Positions 25,390 through 36,000 of a stretch of 64,000 nt of DNA are shown in pieces; the stretch's first letter is position 1; each line of letters opens with the position of its first letter. The DNA lies in the NCBI GenBank assembly GCA_021904315.1, contig CM038915.1, positions 7,564,001 to 7,628,000 on the forward strand, given 5' to 3'. The translations under genes and the position numbers were made by a program. This stretch comes from Sphagnum magellanicum (Eukaryota > Streptophyta > Sphagnopsida > Sphagnales > Sphagnaceae). The notes under the pieces were generated by a model. That model searched no databases. It was not told the DNA's origin and saw nothing but the letters and a program-made list of their open reading frames with translations.

Positions 25390-26000
25390 AGGGGGAACGG
25401 GTGGGGACGTTCCATTTGACAAATAAAGTTGACTCCACCACCCAATTAAAAAAAAAAATTGCCATAAAAAGGAAAAAAACAAAACAAAAAGAGCCCTCAA
25501 ATGAATGTCCTGGAAAGTGGCACATTGTTGTCCTAAATAGAATCTTCCATAATTAAAATATCAATTAAAAAGAATCCTATATATATATAAAATATTTTTT
25601 TTTCGTTATAATTTTTAAATAGCCACATTTAAAGTACATCATACATTCAAAGTTCAATGCACTTGCCAAGTTTAAAAGCACTTAGTAACTAACTTGTTGG
25701 GCGAGAGCTTGGGAGCCAGGGTAGGGTCCATGGTTAGTAAGTTGACTCCACTACCCAATAAAAACCTTTGCTAAAAGAAGAAGAGAAGACCAAAATTTTA
25801 TTAAAAAAAAAAAAAAAAAAAAAAAACTGAAATTGACGTCCTGGAAAGTGGCACATTGTATGTCCCAAAAAATCAAATCTTCCAAAAATTGAATAATTAA
25901 TCAAAAGTAATAATATACATTATCAAACATTTCTTTTCACTAGGTATTAAAATAATCAAAGACAAAAGCGCATTCATCCCCCACTATAACAATTAAAAGT
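25390..26000 (+). repeat. Two-copy degenerate tandem duplication upstream of the SPL gene
   Basis: GTTGACTCCACCACCCAAT at 25428 recurs as GTTGACTCCACTACCCAAT at 25741. GTCCTGGAAAGTGGCACATT at 25507 recurs at about 25838. Both are followed by AATCTTCCA and an AATTAAT..AAAA stretch. The unit is about 315-330 bp, the difference coming from A-run length. It lies about 1.1-1.7 kb upstream of the likely SPL leader, so it could contribute promoter sequence, but nothing shows that it does. Confidence 0.6.
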
Positions 26001-26254
26001 TTCATTGCACTCACTATATATAGCCTGTCAGTAGCTTATGCAAACCCCCCACCAAAAAGTTACTACTTAACCCAACTAACTCAATTAAAGCATAACCTAA
26101 CTGCAATGGACTAACTAAAAAACACTAGAGGAAATTAAAAGAGTAGGTACCTACCAGTACAAAATGTACTGGGTATATTGGGTGCAAACCTGGGTTATAT
26201 ATATAGTACTGATATGAGTACTGGTTATTGAAGAACATATTAACCAGAGGTGTG

Positions 26255-26390
26255 TGACATGAGGCAATTTTGGTAATGCCCCTTAACCAAGGGCTTTTCC
26301 TGGGTTTAAGTACCAAGGAATGGTCCAAATGTGAAGGCCTGATTTTGGTAATGCCCTTAACTAAGGGCTTTACCTGCCATGAAGAACCGG
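26255..26390 (+). repeat. Tandem pair of a dispersed 'aagggctt' repeat unit
   Basis: TTTTGGTAATGCCCNTTAAC followed by AAGGGCTTT and CCTG occurs twice, about 73 bp apart. A related unit (GGCCTGATTCTGGTAAAACC, then CCAAGGGCTTCAC) lies at 55058-55098. This indicates a short dispersed repeat, type unknown. Confidence 0.5.
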
Positions 26391-27369
26391 TTAGAAATTT
26401 TTTCCTTTAATGATAGGGCAAATTTTACAAGGCACAAACAACACCAAAAATTGTAAAGCTCGGCTCAACATTGTAAAGTCCACTTTGGTGCAGGCAGAAA
26501 AAAATTTATGTGTTTTATATATAACATCTCACCCAAAAAATACACTAGGAAATTTTTCTTGAGATATTTCTGTTTCCAAAAATTAACCCAATACTGATAT
26601 CTACCAGGTATGAAAATTAAAAGTAATTTTATTAATTTAAAAAAAAATGACATAACAAGGAACGAGTCTTTTGGGGGGGGGAATTTTTTTCACATTTGTG
26701 GTAATAGCAAAAATTCCAAATTTGGAAAATTTGATGTATAAAGTTGGAAAAAAAATTCTAATGTTTTTTTTTTTTTTTCCCAAAAATTCGCCAAACTTTG
26801 AAAACCACAAAATTAGGGGGTGGGGGGAATAGGGGATAAGTGAGAATATTGAGTATCCAATGGCAATGAATTATTGAGAGCCCGCTATTTAAGGTGTTCC
26901 GACCAAATAGGTAGTTTAGTAGACACCTAGGAAGTAGGCTAGCAGTAGGGGTTGTAGCCTAGTTGCTTCGTCCCGACAAAGCGAAAAAAGCCTAGCATGG
27001 GGTGCCTACTTTTTTTTATCGTAGGTCTGTTGTATGTAAGTACCCTAAGGTATAGACTGCTTACCTTTGGTTCCTCGCTTTCTCTTCTTCTTTTTCTTCT
27101 TCTTCTTCTTCACCGCCCACTGTGCTTGCTTGCTGGCTCGCTCGCGCGCGCGTAAGAGAGAACGGGGAGTCGACGGACGACGCAGTCAAGTGCAGCAGCA
27201 GCAGCACCTTCTTCTTCCATATTGTTCTTGGAGAGCTTGAATATCTCTTGTTTTCATGCTCCACACTCAAGAATTTAAGAGCCAGAATTTGGTTCTTTTG
27301 GAACCTCGTTTGCTTGTCGGTGTTTCCCTCTTCAGTGCGTTGTTGTTTTGTCAAGCCTCTGATGCGCAC

Positions 27370-27372
<3 letters not shown>

Positions 27373-27420
<48 letters not shown>
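27373..27420 (+). repeat. (GA)n microsatellite
   Basis: An uninterrupted GA run of about 48 bases. A second, slightly interrupted run lies at 27694-27730. Both are in the proposed SPL leader and produce spurious Arg/Glu-rich open frames. Confidence 0.9.
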
Positions 27421-27422
<2 letters not shown>

Positions 27423-27699
27423 GTTGTAGGATTTTTTGAAGGTGGTCGTCAGTCAGTGATTTATCTCTTGCTTTCGAGAGCGAGGGCGGGCTGGCGGTAT
27501 TCTATCATGTGAAGGAAAGACTGAAGAGATCAAGGAGAGAAAGGCTGCTGGGAAGCGGAAGAAGAAGAGGTGATGATCTGGTTTGCTTCCGCTGGACTTG
27601 TGTACTTTTCTGATCTGAGAAAGGTGAATTATATTGGAAAGCTGTTAAGTGGAAAGTCTTTGAACAGGGAGCAAGGTCTTGTGAAGGTCTTCTGAGAGA

Positions 27700-27730
<31 letters not shown>

Positions 27731-30700
27731 CCGTGGTGCACAAAGTGGGTGGCGTGCTCCGACAGAGGCTGGCTTGATGGGGTAATAAGAAGATCGTCGA
27801 GAGCAGAGGGGTCGCGTGAAGGAGGAGTCAGATGTACTGTCTCAAAACACTTCTTCTGTTGTCCAGTTATGTCGTCGAGAGTCGAATATCAATTTTGAAG
27901 TCGTCAGATGTGTTCGCCATTTCTATCAAGTGTTGAAGAGGAGTGACGAGGTGTGAATTGCATCATCAGGTAGTCTCAGTCAGTCACAAGTTTGCAGCAC
28001 AAAAGACTTGTAAGAAGATTAGTAGAGGAGCGTCCTGAGAGAGAGAGAGAGTCGGGGAAATAGACCCTGAACACGGGGGAGATCATGGCTAGTGCTTTTC
28101 CGTGTTGTTGTCGTTCGAAGGTGCTCAAGGGGAAAGAGACGATAAAAGCTGATTTTCTTTGTTTCTTGTGTTGTTGAAGGAGGAGATGGCTTCTTCTTTA
28201 CTGATCTGCACCTGGTCCTGTCCAAGACTGACAGAAGAAGTCGAGAAGTACTTAGCCTGAAGAAGAACCGTGGCGCTGGTCAGTCAAGGTCTTGACAGAG
28301 TAAGTGCTTGTGTCGTCGCTCAGCGTGATGCGGTGAAGCTTGTACTTGTGAAGCAAAAGCCACGATTGAAGGAAGGAGTGGTGTGGAGACTGAAGTTCTT
28401 CGGCGGGTGAGGAAGAGAAAACGTTGCTCAAGGCTACAACAACTCCGTGAATAACCGATCAACTGATCTGTAGGGTTGTTGCGGCGGGGGAAGGGAGAGG
28501 AGTTTTCGAGAGCAGATAAAACCTGAAGGCGAAGAAGACGCTGCGGCCTGCGACCTGCGGCCAAGAGACGCCCGGGGAGAGAAGAATCGAGAGGCTCGAT
28601 GACTTGATATAGAACTTGAACTTTCACTCCGGTAGCTGCAATGGCTATGCATCCTCGTGCACGAAGATGCTGCGTGGGATGGTAGGCTCGGCTCTTGAGC
28701 GCATTGTATCGATGCTCTCCAAGTGTTGACAGTTCTTGCAGAAACATACAACGTTGTGAGTTCCGAGCTGAGAACAAAAAGCTTGGAGCGACGCTATCTA
28801 GAACCACAAGTTCCAGCAGACTCTTAGCGCAGGCAGGGTCTGTACAAGGAAGAAACTTAGTTACTAGACAAACTAGACAGGAAAAAAATCTCAACAAAAA
28901 AAACAACAATGATAAGCACCTCAGGAGGAAATGGAGGAGACTAGACAGTCAGGGAAAATTTCCAGAATGAAAGAAGTCTCCAAATGCGAAGGTGGTGGCA
29001 GCTGAGTTATGCCACATCTAACTCAGTAAGGACATGAGTATACTGGCGTTTTTGATAGGGGACCAGGAATCCATGAAGGCAGAAAACAAATTTCTGTCTT
29101 CTCATTCTCCCATTACATGAGTGCAGTCCTCACTGCTGCCATTTGTTGTCTGTGATGCATTCCTGCAACTTTGCTGCTAGCATTCTGCAGCAATGGGTTC
29201 AATGGTATCTTGACAACTGAATTCCACAAAGGTATGTCAATTTCAGCTTCATGAATGTTGCAGTTTATTCTCACATCACTGGAATTGCAAGTCTCCCTTG
29301 AAGGGACTCGTTCATTGAAATTCAACACATCTCTGTTGGATACCTCTAGGAAAGTTAGTCCATTGCAAAAACCATAATAATAATGTGCATGCATTTTGAG
29401 AGTTTGAGCAGCTTGTAGATGCTGTATGGGCACTGTAGCCTTGTTGCCCAGTGCTTGCCTATGTCCTTTGTAGTCTGTTTGCAAACATCCCACATGGTGG
29501 TTACAAGGATTGATCTATAACTGTATCAACAGCATCTACATGAACATAAAGAATTTCAGAAGAAGCACTTCATGAAAGAAGCTCGAATGCCAATCAAGGC
29601 AAACATGGCACAGAAACTCATGCTTCATTCATTTTGGTCAATCAGTTTAGATCGACATCCTTGGCTGTGAAGAGCCTTAACAGAGACAGCCATTTTCTTG
29701 CACCCAGGTGGCTTGACAAGATGTTTGAAGATGTTTCTTGGATCCTGATGCAAAAATAGCCACCATTTGTTTTGTAGCTGCTTTATATCCTTTTTTCTCT
29801 GAGTTTATGTGTACTCCTCCAATGGCATCACCATGTTTCTTTATGCCAAAACTGGTTATCAAATTGAGACTAATGTATTTTGGTCATGGTACTGCAGAAT
29901 AACTGGCAGAAATAGGCATCTCCTTGTTCTAAGGGACATTGAGAATCAATGCAACATCTGGAGGAGCACAATGGGAGACGATTAGCCAGTGCTGATTGAT
30001 TCATGAGTGTGGAGGAGGGAATAAAAAAAAGCCAATGCAACACTGCATAGATCTCTTCTGTAGTGAAATAAGCAAGCACTTTCTGGTGGTTGGGCATCTC
30101 TTTCTCCTTCACTTGCTTATTCTTCTCTCACTTCCCCCTGTGCAGTTGCAATCACATCATCCATCATTTGCCTTAGCACATAGGGGGGAAGTCTGAGATG
30201 CATGGTGCGCACTGCACTGACTTGAATAGCCAGTGAGGTTGAATCCTGCCTCATGTGGAGCCAGTCTATGGAGAAATTCAAATTTGTTGCTGGCAAATCT
30301 ACAGTGGATGTATCAAGTGCTCTTGCTCTACAGGAGGTTGCAGCATTGGGGAACACTGACTTACACCACTTACACTAACACAAAGAGCTTATTTGTGTTG
30401 GACACAGAGAAGCCTCACCAAGAACAGCAGAAGTCATCTGTAGGTTCAATGAAAACCTGTTTTTGACTGTGCCAAATATTGTGCTAGTGAAGATGACATC
30501 CCAAGAATTCACCAAAAGAGGTCCACTGTTGAAGTCATAACCATCCAGAGTTTCTAAGAACATGGTTGCAACCTCGTCCAAAACTTCCAGATAAGCACTG
30601 GAAGGTTCCTTTCATGCCCAAAAAGCTGTTGGGCATTGATAAGGTGCCATTGATTGAACTCAAATGCTCGAGAAGTCACCTGGCACAACTGGCAGCTCAA

Positions 30701-30955
30701 TCTTTGTAGAGTCTTGAGTGTTGTACTCAGGGAATCCCTGAGCATTACGAAGTTGCAAAGTAGGCATTCCTCTTCACAGCATGCCACTCATCCTGATTAC
30801 CATAAAAGTATTTCACAGGTCCTCCTTGCTTGAGCCATTTGCTAGATTGCTCTTATCCAGTAGTACAGTTTGAAATCAGATCCTGGAGTTCTGATCCACT
30901 TTGAAATATTTCAGAAGTCTGGGAACTAATTGTTCTCAAGACTTCTGTCCTTGGC

Positions 30956-30975
30956 GTGTTCTCTCTCCTCTGTCA
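30956..30975 (+). promoter_or_regulatory. miR156-complementary site in the SPL 5' leader
   Basis: The 20-base string GTGTTCTCTCTCCTCTGTCA lies 97 bases upstream of the SPL start codon. The common SPL target is GTGCTCTCTCTCTTCTGTCA, so only two positions differ. Against canonical miR156 (known sequence UGACAGAAGAGAGUGAGCAC) I count one G:U pair (miRNA position 17), the U:U mismatch seen in most true targets (position 14), and one A:C mismatch at position 8. It is not in the SPL coding frame, because in-frame stops at 30982 and 31015 separate it from the ATG. Known miR156 sites in SPL genes lie in the coding part or the 3' UTR, so a leader site would be unusual. Whether it is transcribed and cleaved is unknown, and the seed-side mismatch weakens it. 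Confidence 0.5.
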
Positions 30976-31071
30976 AAGTGCTGAATTATTGTTTTGGATT
31001 GCCGACGGCTGATCTAGAATTCTAAGTTCACCAAGATTTATACTGCAATTTCCTTCTCCCTGGTCTGTGGG

Positions 31072-34000
31072 ATGAACTCTTCTGAAAATCAGCAAGGTGA
31101 CCCCAACTGGGCACTGGTGAACTGGGACCACCCAGCTGCTATTTCCAGCCTTGATCAAGCCACACGTGAGTACCCAGCCAACCGCTCGGAGTGGGACTGG
31201 GATCCAATGACTCTGGCACAACACCATGGAAGTGGAGGCCCCAACGATTGCAGTGATGGAGACAGCAAAAATCATCTTACTCATGCAGGTCAGACCCAAG
31301 CATGCACAAAGATGGGTAGTTCTCAGGTCAACAGTTTGTTTTTCTCATGTTTGGTGGAATATGACAATGAATGCCAAATTCTAGCATAGACATGAAATCA
31401 AGTAGCTTAAAGTGATCTGGCATTTGCCTCATCATGTATGATTTCTCAATCTGTGAGGTTCAGGGTGCAAGAGGACCCAACTGGTACCTTATATGTAGGC
31501 TATGTTGCCATGAGTGGTAGCTAACATCATGACTGAATCTACTTATTGCTTCTGGTAATTTGACTGAAACTTAGTTTACTGTATAACTGTTTGCCCGAAA
31601 TTCTGGGCAGATACATATTCCAACCTTGACCCACTGTCAGGAGCTGATGAAGTAAGTGGGAAGCCATGGCACCTAGTCACTCCTATTCATGATGAAGGTG
31701 ATGGTCTGATACTTTGTGAGTGGCACTCATAAGGTTATGACTGCACTCATTCTTCTCATGTTTGTTTTTCTATTTCTGGAACTGACAAAAATGCTTACCT
31801 TCAAGTGTTTTTTGTGGATTTTTCTTTCTCTGCAATCTCATAGATGCAATTTCTCAATCTGTGGATGCTTCAGGCACAATATCAAACCTGCGGTCATACA
31901 ACATGCTTTCAGGTGGGCTTCAACCCAATTTCACACAGACTTCAATGGGGATATACAATTCAGTTGGAGTCCGGAACTATGGAGCTCTTGATACATCAGG
32001 GAACCTTCCTATAACATCAACAATCCATAATGTCCTTGGCACATCAGGCATTCCAGGGCTTGCAGCCACTGGTGGTTCTGGGCTTCATGGTGACATTCGA
32101 AGCTCTTTCCATGACCAGCGGCGAGAGTTCTTTGCAAGCATGCAGCAGGATCTTCATATGGTGAAGAGAGAGGATGTAAGTCACTGCTGCTATACAGGTC
32201 TTTGAACAAAAGGGGCGGGGATGAGGACCCAACAAAATGGGTCACCATCCTGGTCTCATGTTGTGTTCATGCACAGTTCAGCTGAACAAGCCAAATCAAT
32301 CCCATATTAGTTGTTTTATGTCCATCCACTAATTCTGACTCCTCAAGCCAAAGCCCAACAGGGATTACTTTCTCTTTACTGTGTGACAAGATAGACTATT
32401 GTACGTGCTGTACTAGCAGTTATTCTTATTGGAGTTTTACTCTTGCTCAGCTGCTTTGTGGAGCTTTGGTGGGTTTAAGTCACTGTGCCTGGAAGAACTG
32501 CATCCAGAAATTAAAGATTGCTAAATTCTACATACTTCTGAGATCTACTAGCACATAATGTTCTGGACAGAACCTTAATGATGTGCTTGCAAATACCTTT
32601 TTTTTGGGTTCGCATCTCTTTGACATGCTGCAAAGTTTCTGGGTTTCTGAAGTCCAGTGAGATCTCTGCAGATAAGTGATGGCCATGGTGCTCGCCTAGG
32701 ACTCAACCTTGGTGTACGCACCTACTTCTCCATGGAAGACACTGTTGCAGGGCGACCAGGGAAAAGACACCGAGCAGCTTCCCCTGGGTCACAGGTCCCC
32801 ATTTGCCAGGCAGAGGGTTGCAAAGCTGATCTCAGCACAGCCAAGCCCTACCATCGTCGCCATAAAGTGTGTGATCTTCACTCAAAGGCCCCCAGTGTTG
32901 TGATTGCTGGTCAAACTCAGAGGTTCTGCCAGCAGTGCAGCAGGTATTTTGTCATAACCAATTATTACAGCTTGGTTCTAATTGTACAGTTTATTCCTGT
33001 AGACTGGTGTCTTGGTTCTCTGAGTGGTCTGCTGCCAATAACAGTTAGTTTTACATATGTTAATTTATAGCTAGCAGTTATGCCTTTTGAGTTCCAAGGA
33101 CATGACCAACTATCTGCACTGGTTTATTACTAGCACAGATCAGTACATCTCAGTGTATTGTATGCTTGGTTTTGAAAAGGATTTGGTTGTGTGTTGTGGC
33201 TGCACATGGTTCTCCTTATGAACAGATTCCACTTTCTAGTTGAGTTCGATGAGGGGAAACGGAGCTGTAGGAAGCGGCTAGCAGACCACAATAGACGACG
33301 CCGCAAGCCACAGCCCAGTGCTGTGAACTGTGATATGACAGATGCATGTCTTGGGATGAGGGGCGCAGATGAATTGTCAGTTTCTCATGCCAATGGTGAG
33401 TGAAGTTCTTGCCAGCACACATTTTCTCCTCATGTCAATCCTGCTCTTCTCAGCTGATGATGCTGATTTGTGTGGTGATTTTGAAAGCACAATGTACCTT
33501 GAACCATTTTACATGTCTCCACAACCGTTTCTGACATTTGATCTACTAGCAGACCCAAAATCAATGCTCTTGCACTTGAAAAAGTGTGGCTCTCCAAGTT
33601 CCACCTCACTTGAAGACTCTGATGATCGGCCTGGATCTGCTGGAAATAACCTGCAATTGCACACGTCTGCTGCACCAGTTGGAAGGGCTGCTGGGGAGGA
33701 CCATTTCTCTAGTCAGACTGGGATGCAGATGAGTTCCAAGCCCATGAGGGTCTCAGAGGCACATGCTAAGTTACTACCTGCTATGTCACACTCCCCACCA
33801 GCCCCTCTAATGCTACATACTGGAAAGCACCGGCTGCCAATGGTGTCAGGGATAGTGAACTACTCCCAGGATGCCACTGGGTACCAACAATATTTGCAGG
33901 TACATAATTAGGTCAATGGTGGAATTAGGCAAAATCTAAATTAGTGTCTGTGTTCTTGTTCTGGATTGAGCTTGATGAAGAATTTTTTTTGGTTATTTGT

Positions 34001-35058
34001 AGCATTTGTTTCAAGCCGTATACCACCACATGTGGCACCAGCCTGATTGCCTTCTCACATATCTCCTCTTCCCATTCTGGTTGCAGGGTGTTAAGACAGG
34101 CCAGTCTGGCCCAAGCCTTTCTCTTTCTTCCATGGGAGGGCAAGGTCACCAAACTGGGACAAATGGACAGCAAATTCCTGGTCAGTGTTACAATGGGATG
34201 GATGTACATGGTTCATGGTTAAGGACCATTCCCTCACGGGGGTCAGATCTGGAGCAGGTACTGGGAAGACCAGGAGGTCTAAATCTCCAGCGTCTTTTCT
34301 CCACTGACTCCAAAACTCACCAGTCTCCTCAGAGTGCCACTTCAGCTACAGCAAACTCAAACTCTCAGGTCTTTAGAACTGGGCTCCATTCCCAAAAACC
34401 AAGTCCTTTTTTGGTGCAATGCCTTATGTTTAGTCCATACAGCTATCATAAGTTTGTGCAATTTGAACCTTTACATTCCTTTGTTTATTCTGTTCACAAG
34501 CACCTTTCTTGAATAGTACTCAAGAAAAGTCAAAATGACTGAAGAAATTAAAGTATTAGCTGACTTCTTATTCTCAGAAATGGATCATAATGTTTGTGAA
34601 CATCTGGTTTTGATAGTTGGTTACATTGGTTGCAGGATCCTGATGCCCATGTGTTTTCAGCAAATGATCAGAACCTTCTGCCGCTGCAGACATCATCTGG
34701 AGACATAGCCAACTCAGAATGGATGCTTGGGATTTCGACAGGCGAACAAAATCCCAGTGACAACCGGAGTCATTTTACCCCTGAGTCATCCCTCAATAAT
34801 CTATCACAAAGTGGTGAATTAGAAGGTCAGCAGATGCTGGAATTGCTTGAAACTTCAACTCTCCGAGCTGGAGAGGGTGAAAATCCTGGTGGCTCTGGAA
34901 ATGAGTTTTTGCACAATACAGGGACTGAATCTGGTGGGTACCATGGAACCCGAACTCTTGGTAGTGTTGGGAAACCTGATTTGAAGTACCCACAGCTCCA
35001 TGCACCCAGAGCATATGGGTCATCCCCTATCTATGATTCACGTCACAATCTTTTGTAA
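31072..35058 (+). CDS. SQUAMOSA promoter-binding-protein-like (SBP-box) transcription factor, SPL8-like motif
   Basis: Eight coding exons: 31072-31288, 31611-31697, 31844-32175, 32672-32943, 33226-33395, 33454-33899, 34087-34368 and 34636-35058. All introns are GT-AG, phases agree, and the total of 2229 nt gives 742 residues ending in TAA. The SBP domain covers about residues 255-332. Zinc site 1 is C257, C262, C279, H282; zinc site 2 is C298, C301, H305, C317. The overlapping nuclear signal is [13 protein letters not shown]. The intron after QQCSR splits the domain at R303, the position conserved in plant SPL genes. [12 protein letters not shown] (220-231) before the domain is like Arabidopsis SPL8. 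The N-terminus has an acidic/aromatic patch EWDWDPMTL, and the rest is Ser/Gln-rich and presumably disordered. The family binds GTAC cores and controls phase change and reproductive development. The start was chosen because it is the first ATG after in-frame stops. The fifth intron is only 58 bp. Confidence 0.93.
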
Positions 35059-36000
35059 GCTGCAAGACACACAATTCCATGATTTTTTTCCTTCTGGTAT
35101 GCTCCCTCTCCATCTCATGCATCCTGCATTTTTTAGGTGGACATTAACATCATATGCAACTCCAATAAGCTTGTTAAACCATTTTCTTTTTCAAAGTTGC
35201 AAGTTGGGATCCATGAATTTAAGCTCTTTCTCTTGTGCTACTGTACCTTAAGTCAGTCTTCTAATGACAGAAGCTCCCTCATGTTTTGGGTGTTCCAGCA
35301 GGACTCTGTTTTTGTATGATTCAATGGTGTGAGCAAAAATCATGAGTATTTTCCTGTCTCTCTCCACACAAGGGGTCCACTTGCATATACTTCTGGAAAA
35401 CAAGTGTAGCAGTTCTTTCTTGCAAATTGCTCCATACTCAAGGGATGTTGGTGATAGTCTTGTTCAAGCTGGCAACAAACCGAGCTGCTGCTTATAGCTG
35501 GGCATTTTTTTTCCACCAAGGAAGCAAGTTTGGTAGGATTGCTTGAATGATAGCCAAGCTAGCTGAAGATACAGAAGTTGATTCCTGAAGAGAACACTCT
35601 TTGGTAAGGTTCAACCAAAAGGGAGGATTATAGGTATTTCCAGAAATATTCTCAGTGATACTTTTCCTTCAAAAATATTGTTCCTTTGCTGCCTAACCAA
35701 CCCCTCCTTTATAATTTGCATATGAAGCAGACCTCATACATTTGTTTCTGGTTTTTCCAGGTTTATAGGCTATCTGATCAAATGGGTCCCCTTCCAACTC
35801 CTTTGTAAAAATGTCTGAGCTTTGCATCTGTGATTTTGATGCTGCAGTGGTATATAATTCCAAAAGCTTAATAGTTAATAAGGCAGAAATAGAGCACGCA
35901 TGTCCCTGGAGCACCACCTTGGGTTACTATCGATTACAGGTTATTTTCTTCATGCCCGTGTAAGGGCTTTTTAACTCCATATTGAAGTGTCTTCAAAAAT
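35059..36000 (+). other. Probable 3' UTR and downstream flank of the SPL gene
   Basis: Sequence after the TAA keeps the balanced composition of the gene for about 0.9 kb before returning to AT-rich DNA. No further SPL-like coding exon was found. No copy of the miR156 target word was seen here. The polyadenylation site could not be fixed. Confidence 0.4.

Larger units (their letters stand above)
27060..31071 (+). promoter_or_regulatory. Probable promoter end and long GA-rich 5' leader of the SPL gene
   Basis: From about 27060 the base composition rises from AT-rich to balanced. A CT-rich stretch (27074-27112) is followed by repeated GA tracts (27373-27420, 27694-27730, 28038-28050), a usual picture for plant leader exons and for binding by GAGA-type BPC proteins. 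Good donor-like sites are present, such as CAGA/GTAAGT at 28295, so an intron within the leader is likely. No convincing protein frame lies upstream of 31072 on the plus strand. If the region just upstream is transcribed, an ATG at 30781 opens a short upstream frame of 30 codons ending at 30873. The true transcription start and leader splicing cannot be fixed from sequence alone, and part of this stretch could belong to a separate non-coding transcript. Confidence 0.45.

Noticed and set aside
27122-27439. 105-codon frame ending in an Arg/Glu repeat
   Set aside because: The C-terminal repeat is the GA microsatellite and the rest lacks any domain; more likely leader sequence.
28229-28248. Possible miR156 precursor: TGACAGAAGA matches the first ten bases of miR156
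   Set aside because: The rest of the mature sequence does not match and the surrounding sequence gives only a short, bulged stem, not a miRNA hairpin.
28280-28909. 209-codon open frame on the minus strand
   Set aside because: No recognisable domain, Leu/Arg/Ser-rich, opposite the GA-rich SPL leader; composition explains the openness.
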